This document shows, in pieces, positions 23,701-33,932 of a DNA stretch of 64,000 nucleotides. Every line of letters starts with the position of its first letter. Position 1 is the first letter of the stretch. The stretch lies in NCBI GenBank assembly GCA_023375675.1, contig JALQBC010000038.1, positions 1-64,000 of the forward strand, read 5' to 3'. The stretch is from Cytospora piceicola. Its lineage: Eukaryota; Ascomycota; Sordariomycetes; Diaporthales; Cytosporaceae. The notes beneath the pieces were generated by a model. That model was not told where the DNA came from, ran no database searches, and saw only the letters and a list, made by a program, of their open reading frames with translations. A program made the position numbers and the translations under genes.

Positions 23701-24802
23701 CACAGGGCTCCTCGAACTCGAAGCCCAGTAGGAATACTCCGGCATGGACATCGCCACGTTCAATGGTGTCGGCCTTTGCTCGGTTTAGGGTGTCTTCGCA
23801 AGTGAAACGCTCGATTTCCCGCCTATGATCTTCTCTGCCAAGTAGAGAAGCCATATTGATGGTGGAACTATGAATGCAGGTCATCAAAGTCGTCTGGTTG
23901 AGCCATCACGACATGCCGTTGTGAAGGATCCAGTCACGCGTGCCGCAGAGTTTCGTCGAACCAAATGGACGGGCACCCCTGGGTAAGGACTGCCTGAAGA
24001 ACCAAGAAAGTACTCGGGTAGCGACCTTTCCGTGCGGAGGTCGCCATAGGTTGCCGTTAGTTTGTCGATGGGCAACATTGAGCTCTTCAGGCCTTCTTGA
24101 TCGGAGGAGCACCACAGGAGCGCGACAGTGCAATGCCACGGCTGTTAATGGACACGGCGGATGCAGTTCCGGTGGGCAAGCGTGGACTGCCTCGTTTGAA
24201 CTGCGGCATGACAAATGGCGAGATTGGGTTCGAGCACTGTCGAAAGTCAGAAGTGGCTCCCACAGGACGCTTTCTTCTCTCGCGACACGCGACAAAGCTC
24301 CTGTGCTGACTGTCTACAGTGCTGTGGTGACTCCTCATGGGATTAGCTTTCAAGACACAAGTATCAGGCGGTGAGGTGGGCTTCCTTGATCGTCTGGAAT
24401 TTTTGTCTCGGACACTACTATGAAATATATGCAAAAGTAATACTAAACGCGTAAAAGTACCTAGGGTTTGTATAGTGCAAGAGGACTTAGGCACCCAGGT
24501 TGATGCTGCAGAAAAGGGAACATGTAAATGCGCAGCCCAGAACGCCGATTGCTGATGATGATAATGACCTCTATTCTTCTTGCAAGGCGAGTTTCATGGT
24601 GGGGAAATAGCAAGACACTATGCAGAATGTTTCCGTCGACTTTGGCGGTGAATCCAGTGGTATTATACGCATCGAGGGCTGAATGGTTGTGTCAGCAGAT
24701 GAAAACCTTGGACAATTTCTGCGCCAGATGGAAAAAGTACTGTACTCACGGGGGGGGGGGGGGCAAGAAAACCACCCGGCAAGTACCACTTCCGACTCGA
24801 TC
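20759..24802. other. 4-kb gene-free interval
   Basis: No gene could be supported on either strand. A 165-codon ATG frame at 21581-22078 (minus) and a 77-codon frame at 23651-23884 (minus) lack domains, splice partners or typical composition. Noted: a CA-rich run at 22471-22520, an 11-C run at 22630-22640 and a 14-G run at 24750-24763 just past the end of the phospholipase D gene. The promoter of the quinate repressor homologue should lie within 20759-21500. Confidence 0.55.
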
Positions 24803-27800
24803 TTAATTACTGCGCAAATGGTTAGCATCACCTCACTCTCACGCTGGGTAATCTGGGTAATCTCCAAACTTACTAGATCTGCAACGGAGCAGCCTGGTCC
24901 ACCAATGTCAACCAGTCACCCCTCTGCTCCGCCCCTACAAGCCAGTCGTACGGGAAAACAACGAGGTGCCCCTGGATGAGCCCGCACAGCCCGTCGCGCT
25001 GCTCCATCGACAGGACTTCCTCAAGCTGGTTCCGATGGCGACTGCCCCTGGTAGTAGCGCGCCTGCGCCGCTTGACGGACCCGACGTTCTGCGTGGACGC
25101 GTTCACGGCCGTCGTCGAGCCTCCCGCCGAGCTGGTAGGGGGCTTCTCTGAGACGGAGGCGTTGTCTGCAGGGGTGTTGAAGGTCGCGCGGCGCTCGCCC
25201 TTGTCAACCCCCACCTTCTCGTTGGCCCCTGGCACCAGCAGGCCCGATGGCTCCGCTGAACTGCCGTTCACGCTGCTGTCTTCAGCAGGCGCCGCTGCTG
25301 ACTTTTCGGCATCGCTCGTCGGAGCTCCTCCGGGAGGGAATGGGCTGTTGCCGGGGGGCGCGAACGCAGGACTTGCCATGGGCGAGTTGAGGGCACGCGC
25401 AGCTGCAGCGGCCCGCTCCACGTCGAGGCGCGAGTCCTGTCGCGCATGGCGGCGCGCTGGGGTCTCTTGCACGCCCGTCGTTACTTTCTTCAAGCCTCCG
25501 GGCAGGGGAGCCAAGGGCTTGCTAGTACTGTTTCTATTCTGGAATTTATCCGAAAAAGACCGGGCCGCTGGACCCGGGCCCGGTGCTGAGATGCCAGCCC
25601 CGGCAGCTGTGGAATCCTGCGGTGGCTTTTCCGAAACAATCGCTTCGGTCGGTTCGGTCTGCTCGCTGCTATGCTGGGCCTCCCGCGGTCCCTCCTGTGC
25701 CTCCCGAAGTCGCGTTTGGTGGTCCATGAACTCCATATACTTGGTCCAATCAGTCACCTCATTGTCTGGCATACAGTGGAAGACTTGTCGGTAGATCTTC
25801 GTGTTGTTCTCGGCAGTCCGGTTCCAGACGTCATCGTAGAAGGCCGGCTCCAACGGATCCCGCATGCAATCCTTGTGGATTGTGGCTGGCTTGATCTCCG
25901 CAGCCAGGGGATGCGACACAGACACTTGCGGTTCTCCGTTTGCGTCGAGCATCGGCGGGCCACCGATATCTGTGTCATCGCCCTCGGGCAAGTTGGGAAG
26001 CTGGTTGGCCCTGGGGAGTCCCATTTGGTCTGTATTCCGACGATCCAAGGGAGGCAGGACATCTCTGCTAGGCCCTTCTCCCGCCGACTCCGAATCTACT
26101 TCAGCAGGCCGTGGGCTCTCGGGGTTCTGGCTTGCTGCCGGATTTTCAACGGTGCCTTTCCCTTCCGTGGAGATATCGCGAGCGAGGTACTCACGGCCCT
26201 TGATAACAACGGAGTCCCTGCCCTGATCTAGGCCCTCCTTCTGAGCCTCCTTCCAGTGGTCGGGACCGAAACCCTCGACCTCCCTCTGTTGCTTGGGGTC
26301 GGTAGGAGCTTCCGCATCTTCGGAATCGTTGGCATTCTGACTTGAGTTAGAAGAAACGGAAGACCTATGAGAAGCTCGACCGCCTTGGAGGTCGACATCG
26401 TGGTTGATACTGTGTGGTCTGTTCGAAGACACCCCAGGCACGCCCAAGTTGCCGTGGGCTTCCGACTCCCCTGTCTTTACCGAGTCTTCCGAGTCACTAT
26501 TGTAGATCCGGTCCATTTCCGACTCGAACTCCTCTTGCTGTGCCATATCCGCGTTCCTCTCTTCCTCAATGATCTCATCCACTGGAAGCCCAACGTGCTC
26601 CCTCATGAGTCGCATGCGAAGAGTGTGTGCAAACCGACCAACCTGATACGGTTTTCCTGCCATTGTTGACCATAGCAGGTCGGTATCTCTGACGACTGCA
26701 GCCACTTCTGAGTCACGCGAACCCAACATCGATCTCTCGTTAATGTTCGCCGAGCCTATCAAAGCCACGCGATCATCCACAATGATGAGCTTGGCGTGGA
26801 TGTAGAGCTGCTCGGTGACATGCATATGGTTGGGGCCAATTTTGCCCCATTGACGCAGACTGAAGAATTGGATATATTCCTCAGGATCAATGCCAGCAGC
26901 TCGTAGCCTGCCAAAGATTGATGCCTCTCCTCGGCAAATACTCTGGTATTGACACTCCATGATGAGTCGGACACTGGTACCTTCCGATTCAGCCACAGTG
27001 TTCTGGAAACCAGGCATCAAGGGAATGAGCACGACACATTTCCAATCCTCGTCATTTTCGTAAGCCCGCTTGATGCGATCCACAAGTGCATCTCCAATCT
27101 TATTGATGATGGGCACGCCCAGGGCCTCGGTGCTGGTGACGAAGAACTGGTTTTCCATGTAGACAAAGTGTTCGGACTTTTCGATCATTTGAATGTACGC
27201 GTTTTGAATACTGCACTCCGTATGCTGGGTTCCTAGCGACCAGGTAGTAGCGGATCGTAAGATCTGGACTTCACATGTGCCTGTGAGACCCAATGCCTCC
27301 AAATCCTCGTCCCGGAAGTCAGGTGGTGGGAGTAAGAAGGGCAAAGGTCGCGTTGGCTTCCGTCCACGACGGAGGTAGTTCCAACGCTGCACGAAATGGC
27401 GCGTCAGGTCCCGAGATGGTTGCCCCACGACTTGCATCGATATGTCATGCCATGGCATGCGTGGTGTCTTGGATCTGTCGTACATCTCCTCGTAAGGCTG
27501 GTCCAACCTGAAGAAGTCCTGTATCCTCGGATTGGAGTAGTCTTTCCCGGGGAACATCTGGATGTGCTCTGCGTCCCTGGGGACATTCTGAAACTCACCC
27601 GGTTCAAATCCGGTCGGTTTGTCGTCTGTGAGTGAATGCTGTGGCGTATCCCATCGGCCGAAGCACAGATCTATGCCTCCGACGAACGCAAGGTAATGGT
27701 CCACAATGCATATTTTTTCGTGATGAGCAAAGAAGTATTGATTCTTCTTGTACTGGTTTGGCGATCTTTGCACGAAGATATTGGGATGAAGATTGAGAAG

Positions 27801-29927
27801 AGATCTCTTCGTGTACTCCGAATCGATGGGAATAGCGGCCTCGACATTTCGATACACGATGATGAAGATTTTCACACCTTCTGACGCCTTCTGTTGGAGG
27901 AGTCGGTCAAGTCGCCATTTCTGGCTGATGGAAGGCGGCCTTCTCATATACAGCTCGGGGCTCAGCCACCAGTCATGGATGTAGATCACATCCTTTGCCA
28001 TCGAAATGGCTCTGGACACATTCCACATATAATCGCGCCCATCGACGAGCCACTGAGCGAAAACGTTGTTCCGTACTGGTGCAAAACTCTCAAATCGGAT
28101 CTTGTCGGAAGCCCATGGCGAGTTCTGCTTCATCAGTCTGATGGACTCCTCAAACTGCGGCAGGTCGTGCTGCTGGGCGTAGAGCTTGATCTTGCGCTCA
28201 GAATTGATGATGGTCAACTTGTGATGGTGGTTCTTCTTTGCCGACTGCGGGTTTTCAAGAAAATCGTCATCCTCGCCGTCTTGGTTCGACTTGCCATTCT
28301 TAGAGTTCTTACTTCCAACCTCCTTCGGCACATTCTTCTTTTTAGTGATGATGTCAAATTTCCGATCGACAAGAAACACATCATGAATGTCGATGCTCTC
28401 TGGGGAATCAACACACGCGATGTAGCTCTGTCGGACCAGGAACCATTTCCGATCCCTCCTCGCAACCGATTTCGCCGGGTTGATGATGCCGTTAGCAGGG
28501 CGGACTTGCATGAATCCCTCTTTTCCGTGATAGCCACCTTCTGCTGCGAGGCGCACTCCCAAAGCGGACAGCTCGAGAAACCGACAGAGACGGTTACTAT
28601 CTGGCCTGAACATGAGCCACCGTACCATCTCACGGATATACTTTTCGAGCGATCGTCTCTGAAACTGAGCATATTTCCGCTTTGATTCATCAGCATCCTT
28701 AGCGGCATTGTCGAGCCCAGCTCCCGAAGCATCCTCGCCCGTATTGCGCCTCGGACTCATGATGTTCATCCGAGAAGCCTTCCGCCTCTTGGTCGACGGG
28801 CGCCCCTCGGCTTCCGTGCCTGTCCCCTCGGCAGCCGTCATCTCACCGGCAGTAGCCTCGCCAGCGGTGGCATCGCCTGCCAAGGTCTCGGCCACTGTCT
28901 CGGCGATGGTCGTCTCGGCAAGGGTCGCAACCTCGGTCGTTTCGGTGGGGCGATTCTCGTCTTCGTCATCACTGAAGTCCACACCCTTGAGACTCCGCAA
29001 GTAGGGAAAGGCTTTTGAAGGGAACTTCGGTTGCTTCAGCCCAATGCGGCCCTTGGGACGCTTCAGCCTCTCCGTAGTGACGCTACCCTTGTATTTAAGG
29101 TGCATTCGTACGATATCGCCAATGCTCTTTTTCACCGTCCAGATCATCCTATTCGGCCCGTTGCCGTATTCAAGATGGATAGTGAAAAGAGTATGCCGCT
29201 CGCTATCTCCTCGGACCACGCTGTCGGTTATCTCCACTCGTACCTGCTCCAGGAGTACGGGTATCTTCTTGTGCCCATGCTCGTCACGCTGAAGCATGCT
29301 GGCAAACATGACCACTGCCGGAGCACCGGCCCGAAGTTCGCCCATAAGCTCAGTGGACTTGAGGTAATCGATGCGCTCGCCTCTTCTGTGCCGCAGTAGA
29401 CCAAAAGTACTCTTAACTTGCTTCCATCTGTGGCCGCCAAAAGTTGAGTACCTGTCACCTCTCAACCGTGGCCGCCGGGGGCTGTGTAACACATCGCCGT
29501 CCGACAATCCTCCACCCCAGGCACTTATCCGACGGAAGTGGGTTTTGCGGCCGGGACCACCAGTGTTATCTGCGTCCTCTACGTCGCCCGATGCTCCTGC
29601 GTGTGAATGTCCTCGCGTGACAGCCGGCCTACTGACCTGACGCCCCTCTCCTTCTGAAATGGCACCGCGTTCGTTCGGGGTGGGCATTGTTGAGCGCCGT
29701 GGTAGGGAGGGGAAGCGTCTGGCGCTGGGAGAGTCCGTGCCGGCTTTAGGAGTGCTGGGTGTCGAGTCGGAGAACTGCTTAAGACGCCTTGGGAGGCGTC
29801 TTTTCTTCTTGGTATTTCCGCCATTGGAGGTTTGTTGTGGTGCCTCGTCCGCCGTTTCTTCGACATCCGCGTCATCGACATCACTCCCATCTTCATGGAC
29901 ATGCTGCGGTGGCAGCGGCACTTCCAT
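24803..29927 (-). CDS. PLD1: Phospholipase D (PLD1/Spo14 type)
   Basis: Hydrolyses phosphatidylcholine to phosphatidic acid and choline, acting on membranes in signalling, secretion and growth. Exons 29927-24874 and 24809-24803 give 1,686 residues. Order: a basic, Ser-rich disordered N terminus (1-200), a PX-like phosphoinositide-binding region (about 205-290), a PH-like region (about 430-610), then two catalytic HKD motifs, HHEKICIVD (His736, Lys738, Asp743) and YIHAKLIIVD (His1044, Lys1046, Asp1051), each followed by the conserved GG/GS segment. A long acidic, Ser-rich insert follows, and the C terminus ends in the family-like FPYDWL and PLQIYN. The in-frame TAG at 24875 spans a perfect GTAAGT donor; splicing to the AG at 24810 (branch GCTAAC) replaces it with Tyr-Asn-stop. 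The start ATG has a good context (G at -3, G at +4). Confidence 0.95.
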
Positions 29928-31193
29928 TGCTAATTGGGGAATCTAGACTCCTCGGGAATCTCCGTGGTCGCTAAGGTGTGGAGGGTCGGTTCGGATATAG
30001 TAGGGAGGCTGCTGTTGCGGATATGTAGACAGGAAGGATGTAAAGGACCCCGTTTGGTCCCACGCCGTCTCAAGCTGTCACTAAGCTGTCACTGTAAGAC
30101 GTTCCAAGGTTGGACCGCATACAACGACAGAGTGGCGATTGCGAGATGCGTGAACTTTGCAAGGGAATGTTGAATTGGCTTAGAGAATGACAGAAGAAAC
30201 GATGCGATACTGCATTGCTCCGCGTTGAAAGAAGATATTCGTGCAGTCCAGGTGTCCCTTTCCGTGAGGTCGGGAGATTGGATGGAGGTTAGGAGATTCG
30301 GATCAATCTGGCTAACAGCTACTTGTGGAGATCATGTATGGAGTAGGGGTTCTTGGTACAGGGGGTTTTGGGGGGATGGAGGGGCGTTTGGCAGGGACCC
30401 CAGATTGAGCTAAAATGGGCAGCCATACCTACCTGCCAACGGGTGATGTCACCAAAGAGAGTAATCCGACGACAATGTAATTGTACAACCCCGCGGTGCG
30501 TCAAGAACTTCAATACAACTTCACACCATCAATTGAATTTTGAGCCTTTGAAAACATCTGGAAAGAAATCACAGGTGGTCGATCTCCTGCTGTTTGGCAG
30601 GCTGGCAGGAGAAAAGCATGGGCTCCACCTTTTCTGCTACTGTACTTCTCTATGTTACAGTACATACATAGCATTTGTGTTCTAGAAACAAAGAACTTGA
30701 ACAATTCTCCGTAATCGGTACGGCAGTTTCACAAATCGACTACCAGCCAGTGTGGGATCTCGGGGACAGCCGTTTAAGATCTACAAATTACATACAAGAA
30801 CGAGAAAGGTCGACTGAAGCGATATCAGAAAATCTCAGGGAGACATTCTGGACATCCTGTCGTAACAGAGACATCGTCGCCATGCGTATGATGGCTAGAA
30901 ACAAGATGTATCAAAAGGCGGTGACCACAGGGGCCTGTCGGTCCGGCGACCGAAAGGTGGAACGGATTGCGGGTGTTGAGGTCGGAAGAGATCACGGCCC
31001 ACGTGCGGACTTACCGCCGGGCAACCAATCGGCGCGTAAATGCGCTATCCTCCATTAGGAAGGAACTTTGTCAGCAAGGACCGGTGCAGCGAATGTAAGA
31101 CGGGACCCATGTAAGACTGCGCGTTGGCCGAGACGCGTCTGTCACAAGCATCGCGATTGACACATCCGGCTGCTGCAGCCCCTCACTGCAATC
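29928..31193. other. Intergenic region between divergent PLD1 and gamma-tubulin genes
   Basis: The two genes are transcribed away from each other, so this 1.27-kb stretch should carry both promoters. No gene was supported: the reading frames at 30353-30685 and 30675-31058 have no recognisable product. No specific regulatory palindrome stands out. Confidence 0.6.
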
Positions 31194-32839
31194 ATGCCCA
31201 GGTATGCCTCAAGCCAGACCGGATGTCTTGAGATTATGACTGACACTTCAAAGGGAAATTATCACCGTCCAGGCAGGCCAATGCGGCAATAGCAGTCAGT
31301 ACCCCCGCGCCTTGTTGACTTCGCAGCTACCTCGGTAGCCTCTCCCTCCTTGAGGTCGACAACGATGCTGACAGTTACAAGTTGGCAGCCAATTTTGGCA
31401 ACAACTTTGCCAGGAGCATGGAATCGGTCAGGACGGAAATCTAGAAGACTTTGCGACCGAGGGCGGCGACCGGAAAGACGTTTTCTTCTACCAGAGCGAC
31501 GACACCCGATACATACCGAGGGCCATCCTCATCGACCTGGAACCCCGCGTCATCAACAGCATACAGACAGGCCCCTTTAAGAACATTTACAACCCGGAGA
31601 ACTTCTACGTTGGCAAGAACGGCGTGGGTGCCGCCAACAATTGGGGTGATGGCTACCAGACGGGCGAAACCGTATGCGAGGACATCATGGAGATGTTAGA
31701 TCGTGAAGCGGATGGCAGCGACTCGCTTGAGGTAGGGTCACTCGCCTGTGCAGCTATTTTCAATGGGGTTGCTGACATACAAACAGGGCTTTATGATGCT
31801 GCATTCTATCGCTGGTGGCACAGGTTCTGGCCTGGGATCCTTCCTGCTCGAGAGACTGAACGATAGGTTCCCGAAGAAGATCATACAGACATACTCTGTT
31901 TTCCCGGATACGACGAACGCGGGAGATGTCGTTGTGCATCCGTACAACAGTATGCTGGCCATGAGAAGACTGACGCAAAACGCGGACTCGGTGGTGGTTC
32001 TCGACAACGGAGCTCTTTCGCACATCGCGGCAGATAGACTGCATGTACAAGAACCATCATTCCAGCAAACCAATCAGCTCGTCTCCACAGTCATGTCGGC
32101 AAGCACGACAACCCTTCGATACCCAGGTTACATGCACAACGACCTCGTCAGCATATTGGCCTCTCTCATTCCCACGCCTCGGTGCCACTTCCTCATGACT
32201 GCCTACACACCGTTCACCGGTGACCAAGTCGAGCAGGCCAAGACGGTGCGGAAGACGACAGTACTGGACGTTATGAGGAGATTGTTGCAGCCTAAGAACA
32301 GGATGGTCTCTACGGTACCAGGGAAGAAGAGCTGCTACATTTCCATTCTCAATGTCATTCAAGGCGAGGTGGACCCGACGGACGTGCACAAGAGTCTCCT
32401 GAGAATCCGGGAGCGAAGATTGGCGACGTTCATTCCATGGGGACCAGCGAGCATCCAGGTTGCCCTGACGAAGCGCAGCCCGTACATCCCAATGAGCCAC
32501 CGTGTAAGCGGTCTCATGCTGGCAAACCACACGAGCATTGCTACAGTAAGTCGCAGCTATCACCCTTGCCTTTTGGGTCTTGTCGCAGCTTCTAACTACG
32601 TTGTACAGCTGTTCAAGAGAATTGTCCGACAGTACGATGGCATGCGGAAGCGGAACGCCTTCATGGAGGGGTACAAGAAGACGGCGCCATTTTCCGACAA
32701 CCTGAACGAATTCGACGAGTCTCGAGAAGTGGTAACTGACTTGATCGCCGATTACGAGGCAGCCGAAAATTCAGACTATCTCAACCCAGATCTTGGCGAG
32801 AAGGCAACCTCGGCGGAGACAGACAAGCGCGTTGCCTAA
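31194..32839 (+). CDS. TUB4: Gamma-tubulin (5 exons)
   Basis: Nucleates microtubules at the spindle pole body as part of the gamma-tubulin complex. Exons 31194-31201, 31254-31294, 31382-31731, 31787-32545 and 32609-32839 give 462 residues, the usual length. The first coding exon is only 8 bases (ATGCCCAG); phase and the conserved [16 protein letters not shown] start fix it. Seen in order: the N-terminal nucleotide-binding loop QAGQCGN, the gamma-specific region [12 protein letters not shown], the tubulin signature GGTGSGLGS, and the C-terminal part [15 protein letters not shown] with an acidic tail. Two early short introns are typical of fungal tubulin genes. All splice joins keep the frame, and the two introns checked for a branch site have GCTGAC or CTAAC. 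Confidence 0.96.
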
Positions 32840-33653
32840 GTGGTCCCTGAAGGGCGTAATTGTACAAAAGTGGCCTGGAACCATATGGCCAAGGCGTTAT
32901 GAAGGATCGATGTACGTAAGGTGTTGAAGGCAGGATGACATTTGGGACGGCTCGTCATAGCATGGGGACCCTAGGCGTTTGTGGTTAGATACCTGGCGTA
33001 AGTAAAATTTACTTATGATCGTCTTCAAGCTTTCGGAAGTGCCCTATATGCGGGGGTGTTGCTATTAGAGCCTCATGTTTTGATCCGTGTCTCTTTGGAA
33101 CCTGCCCGAACCTGCTGTGTTACGTGTCTGATTTGAATAATAGTACTGTGGTAGAAAGCATTCGTCCCGCCCAATTGCCTTCAGTGCAACTGAACTTGGA
33201 ATTAGTACTGTGTAGGCGATTGCGTAGGGACGAACTAGCAGCACTTGAGGTCGGTCATAGTATGTAGATCCAAACAGTCGGTAAATATATGGGCCCGGCG
33301 GCTCGGAAAGAGGGCCCATTTTGACCATTTTGACGTCAATTTGTTCATACGTCAATTGCTCGTCGTTAGGTGACGTCACAGGTACCCGGAGCAGAGACTC
33401 CCTCTCCAAGATCTACGACCTCACTGCAATACAAATAAGTCGCTTCAGCCACCTGTTGAGCCTCAAAAGTTTCTTTCTTCTTCATTCAGTAAACAAGATA
33501 CCCAACACAAATCAGAATACACACCAATCCCACCACTACCACAACCACAACCAAACACATACCTCCCAAACCACCATACAACCACCAAACAGTAGGTTGC
33601 ACTTCCTCCCACCAGTTGTCGGTATGAACGAAATAGCTAACATACAAGTAGAA
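32840..33653. other. Intergenic region with CRE-containing promoter
   Basis: No gene. The distal half is the 3' flank of gamma-tubulin. The proximal half is a promoter and 5' leader for the 92-residue protein, with two CRE palindromes, a CA-rich leader (33490-33590) and a probable 5'-UTR intron at 33592-33648. Confidence 0.6.
33331..33378 (+). promoter_or_regulatory. Two perfect CRE sites (TGACGTCA)
   Basis: TGACGTCA occurs at 33331-33338 and again at 33371-33378, exactly 40 bases apart, about 280-320 bases before the start codon of the 92-residue protein. This palindrome is the binding site of bZIP factors of the Atf1/CREB family, which act in fungal stress and conidial programmes. Two full sites at a spacing close to four helical turns suggest a real control element. 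Which factor binds is inference. Confidence 0.6.
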
Positions 33654-33932
33654 ATGACTCAATCCAAGGCCGACAAGATCAACGAGGCTCAGTCCAACCT
33701 GCCTCTCCCCGAGCAGCCCCCAGTCGCCTCCGACTGGAACTCCTCAGACGCCAGCACCGTCAACGTCGGCTCCGGCCGTGACGTCGCCAGCGACATCTCC
33801 ACCGGCGCTGGTACCACCGCCGGCCTGCGTGGCCCGGCTACTAAGTCCTCCGGCGAGACCGACATGAGCGGAATCGGCCGACAGGGCAAGGACGGCCTGG
33901 ATGGCCCCCCCAAGGACGCTGCCGCACGATAG
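33654..33932 (+). CDS. Small disordered fungal protein (92 residues)
   Basis: Unknown function. The protein is short, very hydrophilic and rich in Ser, Gly, Asp, Pro and Ala (ADKINEAQSNLPLPEQPP, SDWNSSDASTVNVGSGRD, IGRQGKDGLDGPPKD). It has no membrane segment, signal peptide or known domain, and is probably intrinsically disordered. The ATG at 33654 was chosen because a good intron (GTAGGT donor at 33592, GCTAAC branch, ACAAG end at 33648) lies just upstream and would remove the earlier in-frame ATG at 33624. Codon use is strongly biased to C at third positions, which supports a well-expressed gene. The CRE pair upstream hints at stress or developmental induction. Confidence 0.75.
   Translation: MTQSKADKINEAQSNLPLPEQPPVASDWNSSDASTVNVGSGRDVASDISTGAGTTAGLRGPATKSSGETDMSGIGRQGKDGLDGPPKDAAAR

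Noticed and set aside
23651..23884. 77-codon minus-strand ATG frame with protein-like ending
   Set aside because: Composition is plausible, but there is no known motif, partner exon or conserved context, so it was not called.
27590..27625. tRNA T-arm-like GGTTCAAATCC
   Set aside because: It lies inside the phospholipase D coding sequence and has no matching acceptor or anticodon stems.
33321..33653. 111-residue N-terminal extension of the 92-residue protein
   Set aside because: The extended frame starts at TTG, crosses a CA-rich leader and contains a good 5'-UTR intron. The ATG at 33654 is preferred.
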